NCBI GenBank assembly: GCA_017428245.1
Contig: JAFRRF010000003.1
Location: 43,026-107,025, forward strand
Length of the DNA: 64,000 nt
Source of the DNA: Bacteroidales bacterium
Lineage (GTDB): Bacteria > Bacteroidota > Bacteroidia > Bacteroidales > UBA932
Direction of reading: 5' to 3'
The notes below the pieces were generated by a model. The model searched no databases. It worked only from the letters and a program-made list of their open reading frames with translations, and was not told where the DNA came from. Numbering within the stretch: position 1 is the stretch's first letter; the number at the start of each line of letters is the position of its first letter. Both the position numbers and the translations under genes were made by a program. Below, one piece after another: positions 1 to 8,628 of this stretch.

Positions 1-1
1 C

Positions 2-190
2 AAAGTGGATATCGACCGCCTCACGGATTATCTAGAAAGCGGCGCGTGGCGGGAAGATTTCGAAATGGACGAAGCCGGCTTCGTCCCGACGGATCTCAAG
101 CGGGGCGTACTCTCGGAAGATGCGCTCTACAACCTTTTGGGCGACATCGTCTCGCTGCACGAACAGATGCAGGAGATCTGCGGCGACTGA
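2..190 (+). CDS. DUF4298 family protein, C-terminal part
   Basis: Open reading frame that enters from the left edge, so the true start lies outside the window; about 62 residues are visible. The text WREDFEMDEAG followed by P-DLKRGVLSED is the hallmark C-terminal block of DUF4298 proteins, small bacterial proteins of unknown role. The stop at 188-190 is 10 bases from the stop of the convergent gene on the other strand. An in-frame GTG at position 5 exists but is unlikely to be the real start, because the conserved family block continues upstream of it. Confidence 0.7.
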   Translation, partial: KVDIDRLTDYLESGAWREDFEMDEAGFVPTDLKRGVLSEDALYNLLGDIVSLHEQMQEICGD

Positions 191-200
191 AGCGCCTTCC

Positions 201-1337
201 CTATTTCAACGAAAAAGTGTGCGTCGTAGCGTAGTCGTTCCAGTTGCGGAGCGACAAGGTGAGATTCTGCTGGTCGTACACATTGCTGTACTGCGTATCC
301 TCGACCTGGCCGCCGGGAATCGGCAGATCGACCCAGTGGACCATCGCCAGGCACTCCTGCGCCTGCTCCATCGTCAGGATACCGCCGTGGCTGCGAAGAT
401 AATCGCCGGCAACCCCATAGCGCCACCAGCTGCGGCTGTGCGGATTCCCCACGGCACTGTCGGGCTCGGTGGTATAATGCTTCGGATTCAGCAGATGATT
501 GGTCACCAGCATACAGCTTGTGTCGCGCTGCTTGCGGACAATGATGGTTTTCCAGGCGTCGTCCTTGTCGAATTCGACGACGGCACAATCGCCCGACGCA
601 TCGGCGACCATGTAGTGATAGCCGGTTCCCACCATCGCGTCGTGGCGGACATCCACGGTTTCCAGCAGGGAAAGCGCCTCTTCCACCGTCGCACAGCGGT
701 CGAGCCACAGGCGCATGATCATCGTCGTACCCACGTCGTTTTTCGGCGTGTCCTGCTGTGAAGCCTGATGCGGCAGCGCCATGACCGAGGTGCAGAGCCC
801 CTTCTCGTTGATGCCGTCGACCGGGGCGTAAATGCCCGCAAGGCAGTTGACACGGCTCAGGAATCCGGCCGGAAGTTTCTCCAGCCCATAGCCGATGTGA
901 GACATATCGGACACGCCGATCGAAGCATAGCCGTTTTTCGGATGCGAAAACGTCACCAGCGTCGGGTTCTTGTAATAATCGTAGTTGCGGCCGAACCAAT
1001 ACCCGTCCCCATCGGCTTGCACCGCCTGGAAACTGGTGCAGCTGAACGTTTTGAGCTCGCCGTTTTCATCGGCCACCTGCGAACTGCCGATCTTCAGCGG
1101 AATGCCCTTTCCGATGCGGGAGACCACATAATCCAGCAGTTCGGCGTTCGTATCGACCTCCTTCGCGATCACGTCGTCCAGGTCGTAGGATGCCTGATAC
1201 GTCATCGTATAAAGATAGGGATTGCCACCCACCTGTTTCACCGTACGCAGGGTGCGGATTTCACCCTGCCACAGGAGCGTGACGGCCAGGACCAGAACAA
1301 GGACCAGCAGCAGCAGGATTTTGACGAACTTCTTCAT
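201..1337 (-). CDS. Membrane-anchored linear amide C-N (Ntn) hydrolase, choloylglycine hydrolase-like
   Basis: A 378-residue protein with an N-terminal hydrophobic segment (residues 5-23, signal or anchor). The motif C100-T-S-F followed by GRNYDYY (Arg117, Asn118, Asp120) matches the nucleophile Cys and the conserved R-N-x-D block of bile-salt hydrolase, penicillin acylase and C45-type Ntn hydrolases; later blocks VEFD, TNHLL and RSWWRYG fit the same fold. Family members cleave linear amide bonds; the substrate here is unknown. In processed Ntn enzymes the Cys is N-terminal, so about 99 residues would have to be removed, or the enzyme works unprocessed. I chose the ATG at 1337 (MKKFVK), not an ATG 27 bases upstream, because a TATATTTG promoter box lies at 1376-1369. 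Convergent with the DUF4298 gene. Confidence 0.75.
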   Translation of the reverse strand: MKKFVKILLLLVLVLVLAVTLLWQGEIRTLRTVKQVGGNPYLYTMTYQASYDLDDVIAKEVDTNAELLDYVVSRIGKGIPLKIGSSQVADENGELKTFSCTSFQAVQADGDGYWFGRNYDYYKNPTLVTFSHPKNGYASIGVSDMSHIGYGLEKLPAGFLSRVNCLAGIYAPVDGINEKGLCTSVMALPHQASQQDTPKNDVGTTMIMRLWLDRCATVEEALSLLETVDVRHDAMVGTGYHYMVADASGDCAVVEFDKDDAWKTIIVRKQRDTSCMLVTNHLLNPKHYTTEPDSAVGNPHSRSWWRYGVAGDYLRSHGGILTMEQAQECLAMVHWVDLPIPGGQVEDTQYSNVYDQQNLTLSLRNWNDYATTHTFSLK

Positions 1338-1368
1338 ATCGCGTAGTTTTTCATTATCGATCAACCTT

Positions 1369-1376
1369 CAAATATA
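1369..1376 (-). promoter_or_regulatory. Bacteroidota -7 promoter box for the Ntn hydrolase gene
   Basis: On the minus strand the sequence reads TATATTTG, matching the Bacteroidota sigma-ABfr -7 consensus TAnnTTTG. It sits 31 bases upstream of the ATG at 1337. No clear TTTG at -33 is visible. Confidence 0.5.
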
Positions 1377-1389
1377 GCGTTTTTTTTGC

Positions 1390-1397
1390 TATCTTCG
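1390..1397 (+). promoter_or_regulatory. Possible -7 promoter box for the GH2 gene
   Basis: TATCTTCG is one mismatch from TAnnTTTG and lies only 9 bases before the GH2 start codon, implying a very short leader. It is back-to-back with the minus-strand box at 1369-1376. Confidence 0.35.
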
Positions 1398-1405
1398 CTT
1401 TCTGT

Positions 1406-4400
1406 ATGAAAGCTCCGTCCAACCTCCTGCGGCTCGTCGTACTCCTGATGTCGACAGCCGCCCTGAGCGCCTGCTCCGCCAACGAACATATGATAAATCT
1501 AGCCCGTCTGAGACCCGCCTGGCACTCCAGTTCCATCGATTACAACGCCACGGCCCAACTGGCCGTCGACGGCATCGTCGAGACACAGCCCGCCTGCTGG
1601 GTAGAAGTATGCGGCAACGGCGGATCGCCGCTGTCGAAACGCGAACACGACATGCTGTTCGATCCGCGCGAATGGACCTCGGTCGCCGTGGAAGGCCCTT
1701 CAGCCGAGATTTCCCTGCGCACGCACGGTTTCACGGAGCCGGTCGACCGGGTGACGGTGGCGCTGGCCGCCACGTTGCCGGAAGGCGTCCGGCAGGCCGC
1801 CTATACAGCGCAACTGCAATGCCTGGATCCGGAGGGCCGGTGGATCCCGGTGCGGGAGTTCAAGGGCAATTATGCCGGGCGCGGCATCCGTCTGGAATGG
1901 GAAGCGCCGCAGCGTGTGGCACCGGAAGGATGGCGCTTCGTGGTGGATATCCCGCAAGCAAGCGGAATCGTGTGGCAGACCTGGCTCTTCTACCGCGACG
2001 GGCAGTTGCTGCCGATGCTTACCTCGGAGCATTTCCACAGCGCGTGGGTGAGTGCGACCGGCAGCCGGGAATGGATTGCGGTCGATTTGGGCGACGAAGC
2101 GCAGAAGTTCGAAGAGGTGGTGCTGCACTGGATGAACGCACCGGCCAGCGGCATGCTGCAGGTCGGCAAAGATTCGACATCGTGGCGGGACATCGCCGTA
2201 CTCGATGGTTCCGAGGCGGTACGCTGCGACACCCTGAAGGTGCGCGGCCGCGGCCGCTGGGTGAGGCTGCTGCTCGACAGATCGGTCGACGGCAAGCCCT
2301 ATGTGCTGACGGAAATGGAGGTGCTGGGCGAAAAAGCCGCCGCCGTCCGTGCGGAAGAGCCGGAAAATCCCGTATACGCTGATCATATCGACCTCTCCTG
2401 CGGATGGAAACTGGCCCGCCTGTCACAGGTTGGCGATCCGAAGGCCTGGATTCCCGCGACAGTGCCCGGTACCGTGCTGGTGAGTTACCTTGACAACGGT
2501 ATCCTTCCGGATCCGAATTTCAGCGACAACCAACTGTATATCAGCGATTCATACTTCCTTTCGCCGTTCGTGTACCGTACCTGCTTCAAGTTGCCCGAAG
2601 GCTGGCGCAGCGGCGCGGCCGACGAGCACATCCGGCTACAGTTCGACGGAATCAACTGGAAGGCCGACATCGTGCTGAACGGCACGCAGGTCGGTCGCAT
2701 CGAAGGCGCTTTCACCGACGCCTCGTTCGACATCACGCCGCTGCTTGCCGACGAGAACGTACTGGAAGTGACCGTTTATCCGCCGGAACATCCCGGTATG
2801 ACCAAAGAGAATACGCAGGAACGCTGCGCCACCAACGGCGGCATTCTGGGCGCCGACAATCCCACCTTCCACGCCTCCATCGGCTGGGACTGGATCCCGA
2901 CCATCCGCGGCCGTGAGACAGGCATTTGGAACAATGTGCGGCTGGAGCGCTACGGTCCCGTTCGCATCCTGGCCCCGAAAGTCAGTTTTGGATTCAACGT
3001 GCTGGAAACCCTGCCGCCGAAGATCGACACCACACGGGTACGGATAAATCTGGAAGCCACACTTGTAAATGACTCCGGCCAGCCCGTCGGTACCGTGTGG
3101 GAAGGCAGCTATGGCGATGTTCCGTTCCGGCAGGAAGTCACCGTACCGGCCGGCGGCACGCTCCCGGTCTCGACGCATCTGGAACTTGAACATCCGACGT
3201 TCTGGTGGCCGAACGGCTACGGAGAACCCCATCTCTACACCGTAACGATGCGCGCCGGCGACAGCCATAGCCTCTCGTTCCAGTCAGGCGTGCGTCTGTT
3301 TACCTACAATGCTGATGGAGGAAATCTCCGTATCTGGATCAATGGCAGGCGCTTGGTAGGCCGCGGAGGAAACTGGGGATTCAGTGAGAGCAACCTTCGG
3401 CAGCCCGGGCCGGGAAGCTATGAGACCGCCATGCAACTCCACCGCCACGAGAACTTCAATCTCGTGCGGAACTGGGTCGGACAGGTCGGTGACGAAGAAT
3501 TCTACGAAGCAGCCGACCGCAACGGTATTCTCGTATGGCAGGATTTCTGGCTCGCAAATCCCGCCGACGGGCCGGATCCTTACGACGAAGCCCTGTTCAT
3601 GGACAATGCCGAAAACCTGATGCGGCGCATACGCAACCACCCGTGCCTTCTGCTCTGGTGCGGCCGGAACGAGGGATTCCCCCCGGCCACGCTCGACAAG
3701 GCGCTGCGCGCACTGGTGGCCCGCGACAATCCCGAGAGTTATTATATCTCTTCTTCCGCGGACGGGGAGGTTTCGGGTCGCGGTCCTTATTTCCGCCTGC
3801 CATCGAAAGCATATTGGCAACTCGACGAACAGGTCTCCTGGTTCCGGAACGAATCCCTGATGTTCCACAGCGAACGGGGTATGCCCAACTTCCCCAACTG
3901 GGAGAGCCTGGTGCAGATGATGCGTCCTTCGGAAGCCTGGCCGCCGTCGCGGATGTGGGGCATCCACGATTTCGCCCTGGAAAGCGCCCAGCGCGGACAG
4001 ACCTTCATCGATGCGGTCAAGTCGTTCTTCGGTCCTTCGCCCGACGGAGAAACCTTCGCAGAACGCGCCCAATGGGTCAATTACGAAGGCTACCGCTCGA
4101 TGTTCGAGAGCCGCAGCAAATTCCGCCGCGGACTGCTGCTGTGGATGAGCCATCCTGCCTGGCCTTCGATGGCCTTCTGCACCTACGACTGGTATGGAGA
4201 CACACCCGCCTCCTACTACGCCTGCCGCAAGGCCTGCGAAGCGCTTCACATCCAGTGGAACCCTTCGGAAGAGCGCGTGGAAGTGGTCAATTACAGCGCA
4301 GGAGACCGCGCCGGCCTCCGCGTGGACGTGCAGTTCTCCGATTGCTTCGGGAATATCATCTCGGTCCACTCCAGTCAGGTCGACGCGCCGGAAGACAGTA

Positions 4401-4822
4401 CGGTTCCGTGCTTCGATACACCTGTCCTTCCCGCTGCTGACGCGCGGCCCGAAGCGGGCATCCTCCGCTTACGCCTTTACGACGGGAATCAGCTCGTATC
4501 GCAGAACGACTACGTCCTGCCCCGGGAAGAGGATAACCTGAAAGTACTGAATACCCTGCCGCAGGCCGACATCAGACTCAAAGCCCTTACGGAGAAGATC
4601 CTGGTGACCAACACTTCTGAAACGCCGGCCCTGATGCTTCATCTGACGGCCCGGCGGGACGACGGCTCCCGCATCCTCCCCACCCTCTGGTCGGACAATT
4701 ACATCCACCTGATGCCCGGCGAGACGCGCGAACTGGAATACCGGGTCCCGGACGACGAACCACAAGTGGTCATCGAAGTCCGGGGATTCAATACCGAACC
4801 CGTAAAAGTATCTTGCAATTAA
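1406..4822 (+). CDS. Secreted glycoside hydrolase family 2 lipoprotein (exo-glucosaminidase/mannosidase-like subgroup)
   Basis: 1138 residues. Signal peptide with lipobox LSAC (Cys23), so a lipoprotein. Order: discoidin/galactose-binding-like N-terminal region (about 25-320), GH2 sugar-binding sandwich (about 325-510), Ig-like domain, TIM barrel (about 640-930) and C-terminal Ig-like domains. WCGRNEGFPP holds the candidate acid/base Glu756; FHSERGMPN holds the candidate nucleophile Glu823. The GRGGNWG and VLVWQDFW blocks are typical of the GH2 branch containing exo-beta-glucosaminidases and plant-type mannosidases; substrate cannot be set from sequence. Only 21 bases separate it from the PIG-L deacetylase gene, suggesting co-transcription and action on an N-acetylated sugar. 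Confidence 0.85.
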   Translation: MKAPSNLLRLVVLLMSTAALSACSANEHMINLARLRPAWHSSSIDYNATAQLAVDGIVETQPACWVEVCGNGGSPLSKREHDMLFDPREWTSVAVEGPSAEISLRTHGFTEPVDRVTVALAATLPEGVRQAAYTAQLQCLDPEGRWIPVREFKGNYAGRGIRLEWEAPQRVAPEGWRFVVDIPQASGIVWQTWLFYRDGQLLPMLTSEHFHSAWVSATGSREWIAVDLGDEAQKFEEVVLHWMNAPASGMLQVGKDSTSWRDIAVLDGSEAVRCDTLKVRGRGRWVRLLLDRSVDGKPYVLTEMEVLGEKAAAVRAEEPENPVYADHIDLSCGWKLARLSQVGDPKAWIPATVPGTVLVSYLDNGILPDPNFSDNQLYISDSYFLSPFVYRTCFKLPEGWRSGAADEHIRLQFDGINWKADIVLNGTQVGRIEGAFTDASFDITPLLADENVLEVTVYPPEHPGMTKENTQERCATNGGILGADNPTFHASIGWDWIPTIRGRETGIWNNVRLERYGPVRILAPKVSFGFNVLETLPPKIDTTRVRINLEATLVNDSGQPVGTVWEGSYGDVPFRQEVTVPAGGTLPVSTHLELEHPTFWWPNGYGEPHLYTVTMRAGDSHSLSFQSGVRLFTYNADGGNLRIWINGRRLVGRGGNWGFSESNLRQPGPGSYETAMQLHRHENFNLVRNWVGQVGDEEFYEAADRNGILVWQDFWLANPADGPDPYDEALFMDNAENLMRRIRNHPCLLLWCGRNEGFPPATLDKALRALVARDNPESYYISSSADGEVSGRGPYFRLPSKAYWQLDEQVSWFRNESLMFHSERGMPNFPNWESLVQMMRPSEAWPPSRMWGIHDFALESAQRGQTFIDAVKSFFGPSPDGETFAERAQWVNYEGYRSMFESRSKFRRGLLLWMSHPAWPSMAFCTYDWYGDTPASYYACRKACEALHIQWNPSEERVEVVNYSAGDRAGLRVDVQFSDCFGNIISVHSSQVDAPEDSTVPCFDTPVLPAADARPEAGILRLRLYDGNQLVSQNDYVLPREEDNLKVLNTLPQADIRLKALTEKILVTNTSETPALMLHLTARRDDGSRILPTLWSDNYIHLMPGETRELEYRVPDDEPQVVIEVRGFNTEPVKVSCN

Positions 4823-4843
4823 ATCAATAATATACAACTGTTT

Positions 4844-5593
4844 ATGAACAGACGAACGATGTTGAAAGCTACCGGAAGCGCCGCGGCGCTCACAGTTTTG
4901 GGCGGCATTCCGCTGGCCCGCGGCCAGCAGGCCGTGGCCGGGAATACAGGAAAGAAAAAGATTCTGGTGATCGGGGCGCATCCCGATGATCCGGAGACGG
5001 CTGCCGGCGGCACGATGTGCCTGCTGGCCGACGCCGGACACGAAGTGGTGAGCGTCTATCTCACACGCGGAGAAGCCGGCATTCCCGGCAAGAGTCACGA
5101 AGAGGCGGCGGCCATCCGTGAAAAAGAAGCGAAAGCGGCCTGCGCCGTAACAGGTGCCCGTCCCTTGTTCATGAACCAGATCGACGGCAGCACCGAAGTC
5201 AATCTCGAGCGTTATCGCGAGATGCGCGAACTATTGGAGCGTGAGAAGCCCGACGTGGTCATCACGCACTGGCCCATCGACGGACACCGCGACCACGCGG
5301 TTTGCGGCATCCTCGTGCTCGACGCCTGGCGCCGGCTGGGCCGCAGTTTCGAGCTCTATTATTTCGAAGTGATGTCCGGCACGCAGACGCAGATGTTCCA
5401 TCCTTCCGACTGGGTGGACATCACCGCGACCCGGGAACGCAAGTACAAAGCCAGCTATTGCCACGAAAGCCAGGACCTGAAAGAAGTGATGGAAGGCTGG
5501 CATGCCCCGATGGAGCGCTTCCGCGGCATCGAGTGCCAGTGCGAAGCCGCCGAGGCTTTCCTGCACCACATTGAGCCCGGCTCGCTGGTCTAA
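4844..5593 (+). CDS. Tat-exported PIG-L family N-deacetylase
   Basis: 249 residues. The N-terminus NRRTMLK followed by a hydrophobic alanine-rich stretch resembles a twin-arginine signal. The PIG-L zinc motif AHPDD is at residues 45-49, and the distal H-P/D-x-D-H-type block reads HWPIDGHRDH (His142, His148, His151). Family members remove acetyl groups from GlcNAc-containing substrates (GlcNAc-PI, diacetylchitobiose, mycothiol or bacillithiol precursors). Export and linkage to the upstream GH2 gene favour a glycan substrate in the periplasm. The stop codon overlaps that of the convergent transglutaminase gene by 3 bases. Family assignment is firm; substrate is inference. Confidence 0.85.
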   Translation: MNRRTMLKATGSAAALTVLGGIPLARGQQAVAGNTGKKKILVIGAHPDDPETAAGGTMCLLADAGHEVVSVYLTRGEAGIPGKSHEEAAAIREKEAKAACAVTGARPLFMNQIDGSTEVNLERYREMRELLEREKPDVVITHWPIDGHRDHAVCGILVLDAWRRLGRSFELYYFEVMSGTQTQMFHPSDWVDITATRERKYKASYCHESQDLKEVMEGWHAPMERFRGIECQCEAAEAFLHHIEPGSLV

Positions 5594-6537
5594 GCCCCGG
5601 GCGCAGCCCAGAACTGGGAGGCGTCGGAGGTGATGATTTCGCCGGAGGAGGCGCCGAAAGGTTCAAAACCGATCGGGACCAGATGGACATTTCGGCCGCG
5701 GTCCCAGCCGCCCCACGGTTCCTGGTCATAGTGCAGCGTCTCCCAGGAGGTGAACCAATAAACGTTTTTGGCCATATAGGCATAATAGTATGTCTCGGGG
5801 TCTCTGTCCCCGTCGGGGCAGAAAGCCGGATGGTACCAGACGGGGTTCTCCTGGATGTAGCGTTCGCGGATTTCCGGCAGTGAGAGCGGCGTGCCGTCTT
5901 CGCCCGTTGCATAATTGCCGCCCATATCGGAGTCGAGCATCGCCCATTTGCCCAGTTCGGGCAGCCAGACGTGATTGACCACGTGGCAGTCCGTGTCGTT
6001 GCTGTCCATCGGCATACAGGTGATGAAACGGGCTTCCAGCCCGATGGAACTCAGCATCTCATAGAGCATAATGCTGTGCAGCCGGCAGTTGAAAGCCGGC
6101 TCAACGGTCTTCGTGTATTCCCACAGGGCGATGGCATTGCGCTTCTCCGGCTGGATCCGCTGGTTGTTGTGCGGGATGTTGGTCGCCACGAAACGCGCCA
6201 CGGCCAGGGCTTTGTCCCAGGTCGGGGCATCGGCGGCATAGAGTGTGTCCAGCTGGAAGTATTCGCGGATCTCCGCCGAACGGGCCGGGTCCGGGACCGA
6301 GGCCATCCGGAGCACCACCGTATCCTGCGCATAGGGACCGGCCGAACGAAGCCGGTCGACCCGCAGCCTGAGGATGGCCATCTCATCCGGATTGATACTG
6401 ATAATCTGATTTTCACCGGTCTTGTTCGCTTCGTGCCGCCCTATGGCAATACAGACCACGGTGAAAATTCCAATGAGGGCCAGGACGCTCCAAAGGACGA
6501 TTCCGACGATCTTAAGGATTCTGCGGATTGTTTTCAT
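5590..6537 (-). CDS. Membrane-anchored transglutaminase-like protein
   Basis: 315 residues with one N-terminal membrane segment (about 9-32), so probably an inner-membrane anchored periplasmic protein. A transglutaminase-like Cys-His-Asp arrangement is visible: FNCRLHS (Cys151), VVNHVWL (His189) and AMLDSD (Asp202 or 204). Such domains often act as cysteine proteases or amidases. It ends on overlapping stop codons with the PIG-L gene and lies 10 bases downstream of msrA, so probably shares the msrA transcript. Physiological role unknown. Confidence 0.7.
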   Translation of the reverse strand: MKTIRRILKIVGIVLWSVLALIGIFTVVCIAIGRHEANKTGENQIISINPDEMAILRLRVDRLRSAGPYAQDTVVLRMASVPDPARSAEIREYFQLDTLYAADAPTWDKALAVARFVATNIPHNNQRIQPEKRNAIALWEYTKTVEPAFNCRLHSIMLYEMLSSIGLEARFITCMPMDSNDTDCHVVNHVWLPELGKWAMLDSDMGGNYATGEDGTPLSLPEIRERYIQENPVWYHPAFCPDGDRDPETYYYAYMAKNVYWFTSWETLHYDQEPWGGWDRGRNVHLVPIGFEPFGASSGEIITSDASQFWAAPGA

Positions 6538-6547
6538 GACAAACGGC

Positions 6548-7063
6548 TCAGTCGAGGGTGGGTTTGGCTTCGCGGGCGAAGCGGAAGAGTTCGAGGGGAA
6601 GGTGGCAGTATCCGTCAGGATTCTTGTCCAGATAATCCTGATGATAGTCTTCGGCCCGGAAGAAGTTGCGGAGGGGTTCGACTTCGACGACGACCGGGGC
6701 GGCCAGGGTGCGCTGGACTTCGTCGAAGACGGTGCGGATGGCCGGGAGGTCGGCGGGATCGACGTAGTAGATACCGGTGCGGTAGCGGGTACCCTCGTCT
6801 TCGCCCTGTTTGTTGAGCGAGGTGGGGTCGATGGCCTTGAAGAACATGCGGAGCAGGAACTTCAGCCCGACTTTTTCGTTGTCAAAGCGGATGTGGACCG
6901 TCTCGGCGTATCCGGTGGTGTCGGTGTAGACTTCCTTGTAGGTGGGATCGGGCGTGTTGCCGTTGGCAAAGCCCACTTCGGTGAAGGCAACGCCTTCGAT
7001 CTGTTTGAAGAAATGCTCGGCGCCCCAGAAGCAGCCGCCGGCCAGATAGATATCTTTATTCAT
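6548..7063 (-). CDS. msrA: Peptide-methionine (S)-S-oxide reductase MsrA
   Basis: 171 residues, full length for a single-domain MsrA. Reduces methionine-S-sulfoxide in oxidised proteins. The catalytic motif GGCFWGAEH puts the nucleophilic cysteine at Cys11; the C-terminal DGYCH (Cys153) is a candidate recycling cysteine. The EDYHQDY block is also typical. No signal peptide, so cytoplasmic. A TATCTTTG box on the same strand at 7093-7086 supports this start. The MsrB partner is not in this window. Confidence 0.95.
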   Translation of the reverse strand: MNKDIYLAGGCFWGAEHFFKQIEGVAFTEVGFANGNTPDPTYKEVYTDTTGYAETVHIRFDNEKVGLKFLLRMFFKAIDPTSLNKQGEDEGTRYRTGIYYVDPADLPAIRTVFDEVQRTLAAPVVVEVEPLRNFFRAEDYHQDYLDKNPDGYCHLPLELFRFAREAKPTLD

Positions 7064-7085
7064 AATAGTTTACTGAATCGTTCGA

Positions 7086-7093
7086 CAAAGATA
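7086..7093 (-). promoter_or_regulatory. -7 promoter box for msrA
   Basis: Minus strand reads TATCTTTG, a perfect TAnnTTTG match, 22 bases upstream of the msrA start. Back-to-back with the amidase promoter 21 bases away. Confidence 0.6.
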
Positions 7094-7114
7094 TGACAAA
7101 AATACGAAAATTCG

Positions 7115-7122
7115 TATCTTTG
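7115..7122 (+). promoter_or_regulatory. -7 promoter box for the amidase-uvrB-rel-uvrA operon
   Basis: TATCTTTG, a perfect TAnnTTTG match, 48 bases upstream of the amidase ATG. No good -33 TTTG at the expected distance. Confidence 0.6.
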
Positions 7123-7170
7123 TAGGTTCGCGCGTCGTGCGCGTGCGAACGGGACTAGAACAACAACGAT

Positions 7171-8628
7171 ATGAGACTCTTTCGCATCCTGCTGGCCGCG
7201 ACGCTCCTGGCGGCCGCCCTGGCCAACGCTACGGCCCAGATTTCCTTCCGCCGCGCCCCTGCATACAGCCGCGATACCGTCAGAAACAGCCGCTACTATC
7301 TGGTCGGCATCACCGATCCGGGCAACCTGGCCGCCGTAAACGGCGAACAGGTGAAAGTCTACAAGACCGGCACCTTCGGACGCCAGCTCCGGCTGGCCAA
7401 GGGCGACAACCGCATCGAGGTCACCCTGTTCCAGGGAACAAAGACCGAGACGAAAGAACTGCATATCTTTTATCTCCCGAACGACGGCTTCGTAAGGCGA
7501 CCGGAGCCGCAGCCCCAGTTCGAGGAACGGCTCTTCTGCGTAGAGACGAAGGAAGGCGCCTACCTCCAGTACGGGACCGGCACCGACCGCCTGGGCGGCT
7601 CCAAGATGGGCTGGCTCGATCCTGGCATCGTGATGAAGGTCACGGGCGAGATCGGAGACCTGTACCGGGTGCAGCTTTCCAAAAACCGCTACGCCTACAT
7701 CCACAAAGAGGATGTGGAGTTCTCGCCGCGAAGCGCCCATATCGTCAACACCAACAATATCGGCATCACCAACACGGGTTCACGCGACCGCATCCGCCTC
7801 TCGCTTCCCGAACGGCTCCCCTACGCCGCCCGTACCACACTCGACCCGACCACCATCCACGTCGACGTATTCGGTGCGATGAACAACAGCAACTGGATGA
7901 CCCAGTACCAGGACCTGGGCATCGTCGACTATGTCGACCTGCAGCAGACGGACAGCGACGTGCTGAGCCTGGTCATCAAACTGAAGGAAAAATACTGCTG
8001 GGGATTCCAGGTGGGCTATGACGGCAACACGCTCGTGATCGAAGTACGGCACGCCCCGGCGGACCTTTCGCTCAAAGGGCTGAAGATCGGTCTGGACGCC
8101 GGACACGGCGGCGAGGCCCTCGGCGCCGTGAGCGCAACGGGAATCATGGAGAAAGACGTCAACCTCAGCATTGTCCGGGAACTCCAGAAACTGCTGGAGA
8201 AAAAAGGCGCAACCGTCGTGCTCAGCCGCACCGACGACTCGGACATATCGATGACCGAACGCAAGAAGACTTTCCGTGAGGCCGACATCGACCTGATGGT
8301 CTCGATCCATAACAATGCGGGCGGATCCCCGCTCTCGGCGATGGGCACGAGCACCTACTACAAGCACATTACCAACCGGGAACTGGCCGCTACGCTGCTC
8401 AAACACATGCTCGAACTCGGCGTACCGGACTTCGGCCTGACCGGCAACTTCAACTTTTCGCTCAACGCGCCGACCGAATATCCCAACGCCCTGGTGGAAT
8501 GCCTCTTTATGAGCAGTCTCCCCGACGAGGAGATGATTGCCGACCCGGCCACGCACAAGCGTATCGCCGAAAAGGTCGTCGCCGGCCTTGAAGAGTATCT
8601 CCAGAACGTGAAAAAATCCAGGAAATGA
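7171..8628 (+). CDS. N-acetylmuramoyl-L-alanine amidase (Amidase_3, AmiC-like)
   Basis: 485 residues with a cleavable signal peptide (ends near ANATA-Q). The C-terminal Amidase_3 domain (about 303-480) has the zinc ligands: GLDAGHGG (His312), Glu327 in GIMEKDVNL and His380 in SIHNNAG, plus a late Glu in NALVECLF. It cleaves the amide between MurNAc and the stem peptide in the periplasm, usually in daughter-cell separation. The N-terminal part (about 25-300) has SH3-like and AMIN-like beta-rich sequence, probably for wall targeting. Its stop overlaps the uvrB start (ATGA), so the two are translationally coupled. Confidence 0.9.
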   Translation: MRLFRILLAATLLAAALANATAQISFRRAPAYSRDTVRNSRYYLVGITDPGNLAAVNGEQVKVYKTGTFGRQLRLAKGDNRIEVTLFQGTKTETKELHIFYLPNDGFVRRPEPQPQFEERLFCVETKEGAYLQYGTGTDRLGGSKMGWLDPGIVMKVTGEIGDLYRVQLSKNRYAYIHKEDVEFSPRSAHIVNTNNIGITNTGSRDRIRLSLPERLPYAARTTLDPTTIHVDVFGAMNNSNWMTQYQDLGIVDYVDLQQTDSDVLSLVIKLKEKYCWGFQVGYDGNTLVIEVRHAPADLSLKGLKIGLDAGHGGEALGAVSATGIMEKDVNLSIVRELQKLLEKKGATVVLSRTDDSDISMTERKKTFREADIDLMVSIHNNAGGSPLSAMGTSTYYKHITNRELAATLLKHMLELGVPDFGLTGNFNFSLNAPTEYPNALVECLFMSSLPDEEMIADPATHKRIAEKVVAGLEEYLQNVKKSRK

